NCBI GenBank assembly: GCA_021325635.1
Contig: JAJPGV010000056.1
Span: 131,037 to 195,036, forward strand
Source: Chloroflexota bacterium
GTDB taxonomy: Bacteria > Chloroflexota > JAJPGV01
Direction of reading: 5' to 3'
Length of the DNA stretch: 64,000 bases
The notes beneath the pieces are model-generated. The model worked only from the letters and a program-made list of their open reading frames with translations, had not been told where the DNA came from and did not search any database. Each line of letters opens with the position of its first letter. Position 1 is the stretch's first letter. A program made the position numbers and the translations under genes. This document shows positions 40,308-49,550 of the stretch, in pieces.

Positions 40308-41089
40308 CAGCGCACCTGCTGCATCGGCTCGCCGGCCACGGGTTCACGCGTCAGCCCGTCCGAGGCGCCCGTCGCGGTCGGCCTGGTCTGCGCCAACCGG
40401 AGGAACGCCCGCCCGACAAGCACGTACCACACCAGCAGCGGCAGCAGCGCGATGAAGCCGATGTACAGGCCGACCAGCGGCAGGAACATGCCCGGGTTGA
40501 GCACGTTGGCGGCGATGCCGCAGCTGCCGGCGACCTTGCCAAAGCGCGGGCTGCGCAGCATCAGGGCGCCGAGGATGACGCCGGCGGCAGAGACCAGCAC
40601 GATGTACAGGTTGAAGCCAGTGCCCTTGTAGATCGCCAGCACCGTCTGCCCGGCGGCCAGGGCTGCCGCGCGGTCCGCCTCGCTCCCGGCGGCGAGGTAA
40701 TGGTCGCTGAGGGCCAGCATCGAGAAGGCCGGGTTGATGGCGAAGTAGCCGGCGGTCCCCACCAGGGCGGCGGCGACGGCGATCGTCGTCCACGACAGGC
40801 TGATGCGCCGCAGCGCCACGTACAGGGCCAGGAAGACGGGGATGGCCAGGACGTTGTCCATGACCATCACCAGGTCGAGGTTGAACAGGCCCACCAGGCG
40901 GTGCGCCTGGAAGAAGGCGAACCACTCGCGGGTGTTGCTGGCCGTCGGCTCGAAGCCGGGCGGCGGCATGCGCACGAACACGGCCCCGGCCACGATGATC
41001 AGCGCGGCGGATGTAAACGTCGCCACCCCGGCAAGGCGATACAGCCAGGTCCACTCAGGGTGCGAGTCAACGTCGAGCGGCTGTTCCAT
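40307..41089 (-). CDS. DUF4386-like membrane protein
   Basis: 260 residues from ATG 41089 (a start at 41119 is possible) with about six helices. The segments YRLAGVATFTSAALIIVAGA, LFNLDLVMVMDNVLAIPVFL and NLYIVLVSAAGVILGALMLR fit DUF4386-type membrane proteins of unknown role. Its stop overlaps the start of the serine hydrolase gene (ATGA), so the two were one operon. Confidence 0.65.
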   Translation of the reverse strand: MEQPLDVDSHPEWTWLYRLAGVATFTSAALIIVAGAVFVRMPPPGFEPTASNTREWFAFFQAHRLVGLFNLDLVMVMDNVLAIPVFLALYVALRRISLSWTTIAVAAALVGTAGYFAINPAFSMLALSDHYLAAGSEADRAAALAAGQTVLAIYKGTGFNLYIVLVSAAGVILGALMLRSPRFGKVAGSCGIAANVLNPGMFLPLVGLYIGFIALLPLLVWYVLVGRAFLRLAQTRPTATGASDGLTREPVAGEPMQQVR

Positions 41090-41898
41090 CAAAGGCCACG
41101 TCCGGGCCAGCTCCACCATGAACTGTTCCGCGCAGGTCGTGAAGCAGCCGTAAACGGGAGGGCAACGCCAGCCAAAGGTCGAGGTGAGGTGTCAGATGAG
41201 ACGATGACCAGCCCGGGAGACAGGACATCGATGGGGTGTCGCAGGTCGAGAGCTCACGGTCCCGAGAGGCTCCGGAAGACAAGGCATCGCGAAAACGAGC
41301 GACTCGAGATGGAGGGACCGACGGCGCGGACAGGTTGGGGGAGGCTTCCTATCTATAGAGAAGTGATCTGATCCTTGATCAGTCCGCGCCAGATCGCCTC
41401 ATGCTGAGCGTGGACGGCCACGTAGATCGGGCAGCGCTGGAGCAGTCATTTTCCACTAAACAGTCGCCTACAGACAGCTGCCTGGTGGCGACTGCAATGC
41501 GGAGGACCAACACTGTAACTGGGGAGACCGGACCTGTAATTCCCGGGTAACTGGCCGTGAGTACGCTGCGGGCGTATAGATATGGTTCCGACCGGCCACC
41601 ATCACAACACCGCCGGCGAGGTGCGACTCCGCCTCTGGACGGACTGGATCGCGAGCGGCAACTGCTGCCACTCCGAGAGCGTGCTCTCCTGTTCGCCCAC
41701 AAGTGATCCATCTCATTCCTGGAGGAAGGCCTAGCGACTACCCCGAGCAAGCACGTTCCACAGTCAGCAATGACCCAGCTGGCACTCACCTTTTGCCAGC
41801 GATCCGTTCGACGAACAATGTCTGCGCGGACGGCACCGCGCTCCTGCACGCGCAGAACGCGATGCCGCCATGCGATGGGCGAAACCCAGGAGAAGACC
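41090..41898. other. 800-bp intergenic region with palindrome and array promoter
   Basis: Holds CTGATC-CTT-GATCAG at 41368-41382 (perfect 6-bp palindrome with a nearby TGATC direct repeat) and the three-site promoter at 41514-41567. A frame from GTG 41557 to TGA near 41706 overlaps that promoter and lacks a ribosome site, so it is not called. A GGAGGAAG at about 41720 is not followed by a start codon. About 330 nt of leader separates the promoter from the first gene. Confidence 0.5.
41514..41567 (+). promoter_or_regulatory. Promoter with three phased TGTAAYT sites (member 3 of 3)
   Basis: TGTAACT 41514-41520, TGTAATT 41535-41541 (21 bp), GGTAACT 41546-41552 (11 bp), 9-nt spacer GGCCGTGAG, -10-like TACGCT 41562-41567. 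The spacer and -10 also match the PEGA promoter in sequence: GGCCGT, then TA, then GCTGCG. It drives rightward transcription toward the small genes at 41899 and 42131. Confidence 0.7.
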
Positions 41899-42093
41899 AT
41901 GAGGAACGTATGGCGAGATTTCTGGACGAGCGAACCATCCGACATGGAGCGCGAGCTGCGCGAGGCGGGCTTCACCGCCGAGCAGGCCACGCAGCTGATT
42001 GACCTGAAGCTGCACTACGAGTACGGCCGCTTCCACGACGACGGCGGACCAGCGCCCCGCGCGGGCTCGGGCCCGGTCGACAAGGCGGCCTGA
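41899..42093 (+). CDS. Small acidic hypothetical protein
   Basis: 64 residues from an ATG with a CAGGAG site. MERELREAGFTAEQATQLID followed by LKLHYEYGRF is helical and resembles a short UBA- or HTH-like segment; the tail is Gly/Pro-rich. First gene below the array promoter. No recognised family. Confidence 0.6.
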   Translation: MRNVWRDFWTSEPSDMERELREAGFTAEQATQLIDLKLHYEYGRFHDDGGPAPRAGSGPVDKAA

Positions 42094-42130
42094 TGCGAGT
42101 CGCCGCCAGCCCACTCTGGAGGTTTTGATA

Positions 42131-42346
42131 ATGGACACCTTCGGTCTCTCGGCCAGCCTGATCTTCAGCGAGTTTCTGGTGCGCGAGGGCCTGTGCGATC
42201 GGCAGCTCGCGCGCCAGCTCGCCAGCAAACTCGACCGCGAGCTTGCCGCGTACGAACGCATCGAAACGGAGGACGGTGCGTCCTTTGTTCGTTCTCGCAG
42301 CCGCCAGGCCGGCGGGTCGCGACAGCTCGCCTTCGGCCGCCTGTAG
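42131..42346 (+). CDS. Small helical hypothetical protein
   Basis: 71 residues from ATG 42131 with GGAGG. FSEFLVREGLCDRQLARQLA followed by SKLDRELAAYERIETED is strongly helical. Follows the 41899 gene by 37 bp and probably shares its promoter. No recognised family. Confidence 0.6.
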   Translation: MDTFGLSASLIFSEFLVREGLCDRQLARQLASKLDRELAAYERIETEDGASFVRSRSRQAGGSRQLAFGRL

Positions 42347-42653
42347 CCGGCCGGATTCTTCTCTACCCGGTCGACACACGGCGTTAGGGCGGCCACCAGC
42401 CGCTCGCTGAGGCTGGTCGTCGGCCCATCAGCAGCGTTAGAGGCCGATCGACACCACTTCCCGTTTCACTGGCCGTGTTCATTACGGCCGCATGGCTTGC
42501 CGTCGGCAGGCCGCTCACCCATCAGCTTGCTTTGGCAAGAGAAAGGACCTGACATGACCTGACGTCCCGACCAGCCTTCCCAGCGATCACTCGAAGCAAG
42601 CGCCGACTCCCGATACACGGGGGCCGGCGCTGTTCATTTCCAGGAGGCAATTC
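42347..42653. other. Intergenic gap, nothing recognised
   Basis: 307 bp with several GC-rich inverted stretches but no convincing terminator, RNA or coding signal. The last 15 bp hold the CAGGAGG ribosome site of the next gene. This may be the left border of the mobile-type block. Confidence 0.4.
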
Positions 42654-43202
42654 ATGGCCAAACGTTCACGGAAAGTCCATCCCATCGTCACGGCGCTACG
42701 GCGGGTATGCGCGGCGCTGGCAACCACCGGCAGGTTCATTCGCCGGCACCTGCCCCTGCCGCGGCGCATTCCCATCGAGGTCGTCCTGGCCGACCAGGTC
42801 CGGCGGCGAGCACTCAAGCGCGAGGTCGCGCGCACGGTGCGCAGCCTGCAGCGCATCCTGGGCGAGCTGCTGCCAGGCGACGTCGTGGTCGTCGTGCAGC
42901 AGGCCATCCCGGCCGAGCAGGAGCTGGCAGGCTGCTGCCAGCTGGCCCAGCGTCCCGACCAGCGGCGCTTCGCGCTCATCCGCCTGGCGCTGCAGGTCGA
43001 CGGCCGCCGGTTGAGCACCGACGAGGTGCTGGCCACCCTGGCGGAGCAATGCGTCGGACTGGCCATGAAGGAGGCGCCCGGCGTCGAGCACCGCGTGCCC
43101 GTCCGGCTGCAGCCGGGCGAGCGCCGCACCAGCTTCCCGCCCGATCCGCTGCGGCCGCTGCGGGACGTGTCGCACGACGAGCCCGAGCCGCCGGCCGCCT
43201 AG
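42654..43202 (+). CDS. Hypothetical basic protein
   Basis: 182 residues, Arg-rich N-terminus (RRVCAALATTGRFIRRHLPL), then a helical and mixed region. ATG with CAGGAGG site. First gene of the rightward replication/repair block. No recognised motif. Confidence 0.6.
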   Translation: MAKRSRKVHPIVTALRRVCAALATTGRFIRRHLPLPRRIPIEVVLADQVRRRALKREVARTVRSLQRILGELLPGDVVVVVQQAIPAEQELAGCCQLAQRPDQRRFALIRLALQVDGRRLSTDEVLATLAEQCVGLAMKEAPGVEHRVPVRLQPGERRTSFPPDPLRPLRDVSHDEPEPPAA

Positions 43203-43244
43203 GCCGCCGGTCAAGCCAGTTGAGTTTCCGAAAGGAGTACCGCC

Positions 43245-44282
43245 ATGTCTACCCAGATCACGCTGAACAGCTTTGAGGAGCTGGCCGAGGTGTTCCGGAC
43301 CGACCAGGTCCCATCCGGCACCGCACAACCGATCACGTATGAGGCGCCGCTAGCGGCGGGTGGGGCCAGCCCCGAGCTGGCCGACCTGCTGGCGGAGCTG
43401 CAGCGGGCCGGGGCCACGCTGGCCACGATCGCCCGCCGTGACGACGAAGCCCGGCGGCAGGCGCTGAGCGAGCTGGAGCGCTACGACGCGCTGCTGGCCC
43501 AGCAAACCGAGGCCGAGACCGTCGGCAAGCGTGCGCGCCAGGTCAGGCGGCAGGCCCACGAGCTGGCCGAGAACGCGTTCGAAGACGACGCCCGTGAGGC
43601 GGCCCGGCGGGTCATCCAGCTGGCCGAACGGGCCGAGGCGCAGGCCGCCCAGGTCGCCAGTGATCAGCGCCAGGCCGTCGAACAGCTGGCCGCCAGCATG
43701 GACCTGGAGCGGCTGCTGACGGAACGCCGGCGGCTGCAGGCGCTGGAACACAGAAAAGCCGCCGAGACCGAGCGGGCCAGGCGACTGTCCGCCGGCCTGA
43801 CCGGAGCGCGAGCGGCGCTCCAGGCAGGACGGCTCGAGGAAGCTACGGCGCTGCTGGGCCCTTTGGGAGAAGAGCACCCAGACAACGTTGAAGTCGCTTC
43901 GCTCCTGGGCACTATCGCGCAGCGCCAGCTGGCCGTCAAGACGTCGGCGGCCGAGGAGGCGCTGTGGTCGGCTCGGCGCGAGTACCGCCGCGATCCGGTG
44001 ACCGCGGTGGCCCGCATCCAAGCCCTGGACGTCGACGGCCTCGACGGCGAGCTGGTCAAGGAAGTCTTCTCGGTGTGGCTGCGGGCCTGCGCCCGGCTGT
44101 GCCAGGAGCGGCAACTCAGCGACGCGGTGCGCTGCTCGGCCGGCTTCGGCAAGGCGTTCGTCGCCGCCCGCGAGCGGGCCGACGGTCCGCACCTGGTGGT
44201 CAGTGCCGTCGGTCTGGCCGAGCTATGTCCGGCCGGCTCGTTTCCGAATGCCCGCCTCATGGCGGGGGCGCGGCCGCTCTAG
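43245..44282 (+). CDS. Coiled-coil protein with TPR-like C-terminus
   Basis: 345 residues: short N-terminal region, a long Glu/Arg/Ala-rich coiled coil (about residues 45-185), then a helical repeat region (GRLEEATALLGPLGEEHPDN, then VASLLGTIAQRQ). ATG with GAAAGGAG. Structural or scaffolding role inferred; family unknown. Confidence 0.65.
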   Translation: MSTQITLNSFEELAEVFRTDQVPSGTAQPITYEAPLAAGGASPELADLLAELQRAGATLATIARRDDEARRQALSELERYDALLAQQTEAETVGKRARQVRRQAHELAENAFEDDAREAARRVIQLAERAEAQAAQVASDQRQAVEQLAASMDLERLLTERRRLQALEHRKAAETERARRLSAGLTGARAALQAGRLEEATALLGPLGEEHPDNVEVASLLGTIAQRQLAVKTSAAEEALWSARREYRRDPVTAVARIQALDVDGLDGELVKEVFSVWLRACARLCQERQLSDAVRCSAGFGKAFVAARERADGPHLVVSAVGLAELCPAGSFPNARLMAGARPL

Positions 44283-44386
44283 CCGGCGGTGTCGCGCGGT
44301 CATCAGCCCCGGGCGGATGCGTCTGCCCGGGGCCGGAGGCACATGGCGCACGGAGGTCTCGATGACGGCAGCGAAAGGACGATGAC

Positions 44387-44686
44387 ATGGAGCTGAACCG
44401 CTACGACCAGGTCACGGTGGGCATGTGGGGTCGGGGCTACGCGGCGGTGGTCGCCCGCTACGGGGTCAACCCATTCGTGGACGCGGCCATCGCCGCCGTG
44501 GTCGCCGGGCTGCGGCGACACGCCGAGGCGCGGGCGCTGTTCCGCGGCTACGAGGACGACGCCGATCCCGACTACCAGCTGATCGACAGCGTCCTGCCGG
44601 ACCGGCCGGGCGACGAGGTCCTGGTGCAGGTCCGGGACGCGGCCTTTCACATCCGCTGGCTGCAGCTCAACGGACTGAGCGTGTGA
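44387..44686 (+). CDS. Small hypothetical protein
   Basis: 99 residues, YDQVTVGMWGRGYAAVVARY followed by GVNPFVDAA, acidic end. Three bases separate its stop from the helicase start, so they are co-transcribed. No recognised domain. Confidence 0.6.
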   Translation: MELNRYDQVTVGMWGRGYAAVVARYGVNPFVDAAIAAVVAGLRRHAEARALFRGYEDDADPDYQLIDSVLPDRPGDEVLVQVRDAAFHIRWLQLNGLSV

Positions 44687-44689
44687 GCG

Positions 44690-46549
44690 GTGCTGGATCT
44701 CACCCGCTTGAGCGACCAGCAGCGCACGATCGTGCTGGCGCCGGAGGGGCCGCTGCTGGTCGTGGCTGGCCCCGGCTGCGGCAAGACGACCCTCATCGCG
44801 GCGCGCATCGCCTACCTGGTGGCGGTCAAAGGCATCGACCCGGCCAGCATTCTGGCCATGGCCTTCACCCGCGTGGCGGCCGGCCAGCTGCGCGAACGCC
44901 TGCACGGCTTGCTGGGCGATCAGGCCCGGCAGGTGGAGGTCAGCACCTTCCACGCCCTCGGCCTGCGCATCATCCGCCACTGGCAGGAAGAGCTGGGCTT
45001 CGGCAGCCGGCCGCTGACCGTCTACGACCAGTACGAAGCGCGGCAGGTCCTGGCGGACTGCGCCGCAACGATTGGCATCGACCTCAAGCGCCTGACGCTG
45101 GCCGAGCTGGCGCTGGAGATCGATCGCTTCCGGCTGGACGGCTGCTCCGCCCTGGAGCTGGCGCTGGCCCGGCAGCTGGTGGCGGACTACGAAGCGCGGC
45201 TGCGGCAGCGCGGCGCGGTCGACTTCCCGTCGATGCTGGCCCTGCCGCTGCGGCTGTTCAGCAGCGAGCCGCGGGCGCTGCAGCTGTATCGCGACACCTA
45301 CCGCTACGTCTTCGCCGACGAGCTGCAGGACGTCTCGCCAGCGCAGTACGACCTGCTGCGGCGCATCGCCGAGCGCCATCGCAACCTGGCCGCCGTCGGC
45401 GACCTGGCGCAGACCCTGTATGCGTATCGAGGCGCTGGCGGCCACGTCTTCCGGCGCTTTCGCGAGGACTTTGCGGAGCTGGCGGAGCGTGCGCTGGACG
45501 AAAACTTCCGCTCGACCGCCCACATCGTGGCGATGGCCAACCGGCTGGGTGAGCAGCTCAGCTACGCCCAGCCGCTCCATACCGAGAATCCGGCCGGCCC
45601 CAAGCCGCACGTCTACCTGGCGGCCGACGAGCAGGCCGAAGCCGTGTTCGTGGCCGGCGAGCTGCTCCGGCTGCTCGACAGCCAGCGCATTGCCTGCCCC
45701 GGCGAGGTGGCGGTGCTGTACCGCACCAATGCCCAGGCCGGCCAGCTCGTGGCGGTGCTCCGCGAAGCCCGGATTCCCTATCGGGTGGCCGGCGACGGCG
45801 AGCTGTTCAGCCAGCCGGAGGTCCAGCAGGCGCTGGCCTATTTGCGGCTGGCGGTAAATCCGGGCGACGAGCGCGCCCTGGCGCGCATCGTCAACGTGCC
45901 GCCTCGCGGCCTGGCCCGGCTGGCCCGGCGCGTGGAGATGGAGGCCTACTCCGTCGAGGCCCTTACCGCGATCGCGTCTGAATTCGGCGCTGACGCGGCA
46001 GCCAGGACGGACGAGCTGGTCCGCTTCCTGGGCGAGCTGTCCCAGGCAGCCGCTGTGCGCAGGCCGGCCGCCATCCTGGACATGATCCTGGAGGACGGCG
46101 GCCTGGCCGGCTGGCTGAGTCAGCTGCCGGATGCCGAGGTGCGCCTCAAGCGGCTGCAGTCGCTGCGAGATCTGCTGCAGGAGGCGGCCGACGGACTGGC
46201 TGCCTGGCTGGTCGACCTGGCGCTGTCCCCGGACCTGGAGCCCGTGCAGGGCGACGCCGAGGCGGTGCTGCTGACGACCATTCATCGGGCCAAGGGCCGC
46301 GAGTGGCCGGTGGTCTTCATCGTCGGCGTCGAAGAGGGTCTGCTGCCGCACGCCCGCGCGATCGAGGACGGGCACCAGGGCGGCCTGGAGGAGGAGACCC
46401 GCGTCGCCTACGTGGCCCTGACCAGGGCCAGGGAACGGCTGTATCTGACCGGCTGCCGGCGGCGCCGCCGCGGCGACCTGGTCGAGGTCCGGCAGCCATC
46501 CCGCTTTCTCAGCGCGGCGGTTGACCCGCCGTCCTTCCGCGCGGCCTAG
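44690..46549 (+). CDS. UvrD/Rep-family SF1 DNA helicase
   Basis: 619 residues from GTG 44690. Motifs in order: QQRTIVLAPEGPLLVVAGPG followed by CGKTTLIAARI (Q and Walker A), MAFTRVAAGQLRERL (Ia), YVFADELQDVSPAQYDLLRR (II; a DELQD variant of DEYQD), VGDLAQTLYAYRGA (III), LDENFRSTAHI (IV), TTIHRAKGREWPVVFI (V) and RVAYVALTRARERLYLT (VI). Slightly shorter than chromosomal UvrD. A role in replication or repair of a mobile element is inferred from its neighbours. Confidence 0.92.
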   Translation: MLDLTRLSDQQRTIVLAPEGPLLVVAGPGCGKTTLIAARIAYLVAVKGIDPASILAMAFTRVAAGQLRERLHGLLGDQARQVEVSTFHALGLRIIRHWQEELGFGSRPLTVYDQYEARQVLADCAATIGIDLKRLTLAELALEIDRFRLDGCSALELALARQLVADYEARLRQRGAVDFPSMLALPLRLFSSEPRALQLYRDTYRYVFADELQDVSPAQYDLLRRIAERHRNLAAVGDLAQTLYAYRGAGGHVFRRFREDFAELAERALDENFRSTAHIVAMANRLGEQLSYAQPLHTENPAGPKPHVYLAADEQAEAVFVAGELLRLLDSQRIACPGEVAVLYRTNAQAGQLVAVLREARIPYRVAGDGELFSQPEVQQALAYLRLAVNPGDERALARIVNVPPRGLARLARRVEMEAYSVEALTAIASEFGADAAARTDELVRFLGELSQAAAVRRPAAILDMILEDGGLAGWLSQLPDAEVRLKRLQSLRDLLQEAADGLAAWLVDLALSPDLEPVQGDAEAVLLTTIHRAKGREWPVVFIVGVEEGLLPHARAIEDGHQGGLEEETRVAYVALTRARERLYLTGCRRRRRGDLVEVRQPSRFLSAAVDPPSFRAA

Positions 46550-46586
46550 CGGTCGCGCCCGACTCTTTCCCGAAGGAGGCAAACCC

Positions 46587-47651
46587 ATGCTCTCCAACGA
46601 AGACATTCGCGCGCTGAAGCGCGCCAATCCGCTGGCCGACGTCGCCAGCCGCCGCGGCCTGGACCTGCGCCGCAGCGGCACGTCCTACGTCGGCCGCTGT
46701 CCCTTCCACAACGATCAGGGCCGGCCAAACCTGTCCATCTGCGCCGCGCGCGACCCGGCCGACGACTTCTTTCATTGCTTTCGCTGCGGCGTAGGCGGCG
46801 ACGTAATCCGGTTCGTGCGGCTGCTCGATCAGCTGAGCTTCCGCGAGGCGATTACCCGTCTCGAGGGCGCTCCGGCGCTGGCATCAGCGCAGCCGCGGCG
46901 TGCGACGCTGCCGCGCTCCGGCAGCACGCCCGGCTGGGCCGCGCCCGAACGGGCCTGTCTGGCCGCCGCGGTGACGCTCTACCAGAACGCCCTGCTGGAC
47001 AACGGCCGGGCGCTGGGCTACCTCGACAGCCGCGGCATCGACCGCGCGACGATCGAGCGCTGCCGGCTCGGCTACGCCGCCGGCGACGAGCTGCGGCGCT
47101 ACCTGGCCTGGCGGCGGCTGCCAATCCGGGCCGCCTTCCGGCTCGGCCTGCTCAAACCTGGCGGCCGGGAAACCTTCGCCGGGCGGATCGTGGTGCCGGA
47201 GCTTCGCGCTGCCCAGCCGATCTGGCTCATTGGCCGGACGGTGGGCGAGCCGGGCGGCGACACGCTCAAGTACCTGGGCCTGCCCGGCCGCGGACGCAAG
47301 CCGCTGCTCGGCTGGGAAAGCGCCATCGGGCAGCCCTGCCCGGTGATCGTCGAGAGCGTGTTCGACTGGTTGACCCTGGTCAGCTGGGGCATCGCCGGCC
47401 TGGCGCTGCTGGGCACCAGGGTCCGGCCGCCCGTGCTGCGCTCACTGGCCCGCTTTCGGCATTTCTACGTCGCGCTGAACAGCGACCAGGCTGGCCAGGA
47501 CGCCACGGCACTGCTGGTCGATACCTTCGGTTCGCGGGCCGTCCCGATCGCGCTGCCGGGGGTCAAAGACATCTCCGAGCTGGCGCCGCTGCCGGACGGC
47601 CGCGAGCGCTTTCTGCGGGTGCTGACATGGCCGGCCCGGGCCGCCGCCTGA
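46587..47651 (+). CDS. CHC2 zinc-finger/Toprim DNA primase
   Basis: 354 residues. Zinc finger CPFHND with FHCFRCGVGGD (CHC2), then a DnaG-like linker (YLDSRGIDRATIERCRLGYA) and a Toprim domain (VIVESVFDWLTL for the Glu motif, LNSDQAGQDAT for the Asp motif, the first Asp of DxD replaced by Asn). It is about half the length of chromosomal DnaG and lacks the helicase-interaction domain, like plasmid or phage primases. ATG with AAGGAGG. Confidence 0.87.
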   Translation: MLSNEDIRALKRANPLADVASRRGLDLRRSGTSYVGRCPFHNDQGRPNLSICAARDPADDFFHCFRCGVGGDVIRFVRLLDQLSFREAITRLEGAPALASAQPRRATLPRSGSTPGWAAPERACLAAAVTLYQNALLDNGRALGYLDSRGIDRATIERCRLGYAAGDELRRYLAWRRLPIRAAFRLGLLKPGGRETFAGRIVVPELRAAQPIWLIGRTVGEPGGDTLKYLGLPGRGRKPLLGWESAIGQPCPVIVESVFDWLTLVSWGIAGLALLGTRVRPPVLRSLARFRHFYVALNSDQAGQDATALLVDTFGSRAVPIALPGVKDISELAPLPDGRERFLRVLTWPARAAA

Positions 47652-48343
47652 AAGCCGTCACGGACACCGTGCCGGAGGAGCCGCCAGCCGGCGTCTGGCC
47701 CGAACGCGGCTTGCCAGCATCGGTCGTGGCGCTGCTCGAGGAGAAGCTCGATCCCCGGCTGGTCGCCCGGCGCAAAGGACCGAACGGCCACCTGGTCCGC
47801 TACCTGGAGGGCTTCCAGGCCATCAACCAGGCCAACCGCGTGTTCGGCCCGGATCACTGGGGCGCCGAGCTGGTGGCCCCGGTCAGCTACCACGAGCTGT
47901 CCCGCAGCCAGGCCAACAACGGGGCGATCGCCAGCACCGGTATCTACTCGGCCACGGTCCGGGTGCGGGTGCGCGGCTGCCTGCCCAAGGCCGACGTCGG
48001 CTCGGCCACGACCGCCGACGACAGCGCGGAGGCGCACGAGACGGCCATCAAAGCGGCCGTGACCGACGGCATGAAGCGCGCGCTGCGCCAGTTCGGCGAC
48101 CAGTTCGCCAACGCGCTGTACGAGCGGCCGGGACCCAGGCGCGCCCGCGAAGCCGGCGAGCTGGCCGACCTGCAGGCGACCGTGCTGGGACTGGGCGCGC
48201 AGTTGCACATGGATCCGGACAAGACCCGCGAGGCCGTGCAGGCCCGCGCGGGCAAGGCCTTCGAGCAGCTGGATACGGCCGAGCTGGCCCGGGTGCTCAA
48301 GGCCATGGCCGGCGCGCTGGCCAAGCAGCCCCGGGCCGCATGA
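47627..48343 (+). CDS. Rad52/Rad22-type single-strand annealing protein
   Basis: 238 residues. LVRYLEGFQAINQANRVFGP followed by DHWGAELV and the AHETAIKAAVTDGMKRALRQ followed by FGDQFANALY block match the Rad52 fold, often found on phages and plasmids. Overlaps the primase end by 25 nt and the MutS-domain start by ATGA. Probably anneals single strands during replication or recombination of the element. Confidence 0.85.
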   Translation: MAGPGRRLKAVTDTVPEEPPAGVWPERGLPASVVALLEEKLDPRLVARRKGPNGHLVRYLEGFQAINQANRVFGPDHWGAELVAPVSYHELSRSQANNGAIASTGIYSATVRVRVRGCLPKADVGSATTADDSAEAHETAIKAAVTDGMKRALRQFGDQFANALYERPGPRRAREAGELADLQATVLGLGAQLHMDPDKTREAVQARAGKAFEQLDTAELARVLKAMAGALAKQPRAA

Positions 48344-48753
48344 CGTCCTGCGCCGGCGGCGAGTCCCCCAACGGCTCTCCCATCTGGGCGCAGTACCAGA
48401 CGCTGAAAGAGCAGCACCCCGACACGGTGCTGTTCTTCCGCCTAGGAGATTTCTACGAGGTCTTCGACGACGACGCCCGGCTGGTCGCGCGGGAGCTGCA
48501 GATCACGCTCACCTCGCGGCCGGTCAGCGCCGGTGTTCGCGCCGCGATGGCCGGCGTCCCGGTCCACTCCGTGGACAGCGTGGTCGCCCGGCTGCTGGCC
48601 CGTGGACACCAGGTGGCCCTGGCCGAGCAGCTTGACGCCGTCGCCGAGCCATCCGTCGGCCGGCCGCAGCCGCCGCCGCCCGCATGGCCAGCCCCAGAAC
48701 CACCGCCGGCTGCCCCGATGAGCAGCCCGACGCAGCTCAGCCTGCCGCTGTAG
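48340..48753 (+). CDS. Stand-alone MutS domain I protein
   Basis: 137 residues: WAQYQTLKEQHPDTVLFFRL followed by GDFYEVFDDDARLVARELQI and the AGVPVHSVDSVVARLLARGH segment correspond to the N-terminal mismatch-recognition domain of MutS, including the Phe-x-Glu pair within FYEVF. The clamp, lever and ATPase domains are absent; a Pro-rich tail replaces them. It may bind mispaired or branched DNA without signalling. Coupled to the Rad52-type gene. Confidence 0.85.
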   Translation: MTSCAGGESPNGSPIWAQYQTLKEQHPDTVLFFRLGDFYEVFDDDARLVARELQITLTSRPVSAGVRAAMAGVPVHSVDSVVARLLARGHQVALAEQLDAVAEPSVGRPQPPPPAWPAPEPPPAAPMSSPTQLSLPL

Positions 48754-48822
48754 CGGCGGCGCCTCTCTCAGCGCGCCTCGCCGAGGCGCCGCGTCGCGAT
48801 TCGCACCACGAAAGGAGTCCCC

Positions 48823-49269
48823 ATGGGACAGCCCGACTATCTCCTGAATTTCCGCTGGCGCAAGCCGGCGCGCATCTTCCAGGCGTCACAGCTCCGCGTC
48901 GAGCACCCCGAGATCCGCAAGGTCAAGTACAGCAACCTGGGCGGCTTCCGCTTCGGGCACTCGACCGGCACCGGCCGGATCGATCGCGCCAGGCTCGACA
49001 TCAGCTCACCCGAGGTCCGCAGCTTCGTCTTCCGCATCGCCGCGACCGCCGAGGGCGTGAAGTCCGTGCTGCGGCGCATCCGGCCGCAGGAGGCCGGACT
49101 GCTGGACGCCATCGACGCCGACCTGGCCCGGCTGCAGACGCAGCTCGACGCCCTGAAACAGCGGCGCGCGGACATCCTGCACCGCGCCTGGCAGCACGGC
49201 AACGTGGTCCGGCTCAAGGACGTCGAAGCGCTGCTGCCCACCGCCGATGCCGCGCCAGACGAACAGTAG
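48823..49269 (+). CDS. Hypothetical protein with C-terminal coiled coil
   Basis: 148 residues: beta-rich N-terminus (YLLNFRWRKPARIFQASQLR), then a helical coiled-coil-like end (LDAIDADLARLQTQLDALKQ). ATG with GAAAGGAG. No recognised family. Confidence 0.6.
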   Translation: MGQPDYLLNFRWRKPARIFQASQLRVEHPEIRKVKYSNLGGFRFGHSTGTGRIDRARLDISSPEVRSFVFRIAATAEGVKSVLRRIRPQEAGLLDAIDADLARLQTQLDALKQRRADILHRAWQHGNVVRLKDVEALLPTADAAPDEQ

Positions 49270-49358
49270 CCAACCCCACAGAAGCGCCGACGTGCGCTTC
49301 GCCCTTCCCGACCGGGACAGCCACAGCGGCGAACCAGTCCACGCCAAGGAGCCTTGCC

Positions 49359-49550
49359 ATGTATAGCCCCAAGATCCCCGAGCACCTCATTCCGCGGCTC
49401 TACCAGGCCGCCCGAGCCCAGAAGCGGCCGATGACCCGTCTGGCCGCCGACGCCATCCAGCGCTACCTCGAGGAACACGAGCCGGTCGAGGTCGGCTACG
49501 TGCTGACCGAACAGGGGCGCGACTGCCTGCGCCGGACACGGGCCGCCTAG
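49359..49550 (+). CDS. Small ribbon-helix-helix-like protein
   Basis: 63 residues. KIPEHLIPRLYQAARAQKRP followed by MTRLAADAIQRYLEEHE has the strand-helix-helix layout of RHH regulators that act on plasmid or toxin-antitoxin operons. ATG with AAGGAG. Its stop abuts the MoxR start. A local autoregulator is plausible. Confidence 0.6.
   Translation: MYSPKIPEHLIPRLYQAARAQKRPMTRLAADAIQRYLEEHEPVEVGYVLTEQGRDCLRRTRAA

Noticed and set aside
41557-41706. Possible 49-residue ORF from GTG 41557
   Set aside because: Its start lies inside the conserved promoter spacer and there is no ribosome site; the promoter reading is better supported.
44303-46681. 792-residue minus-strand frame opposite the UvrD helicase
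   Set aside because: All helicase motifs lie on the plus strand; the minus frame is compositionally antisense.
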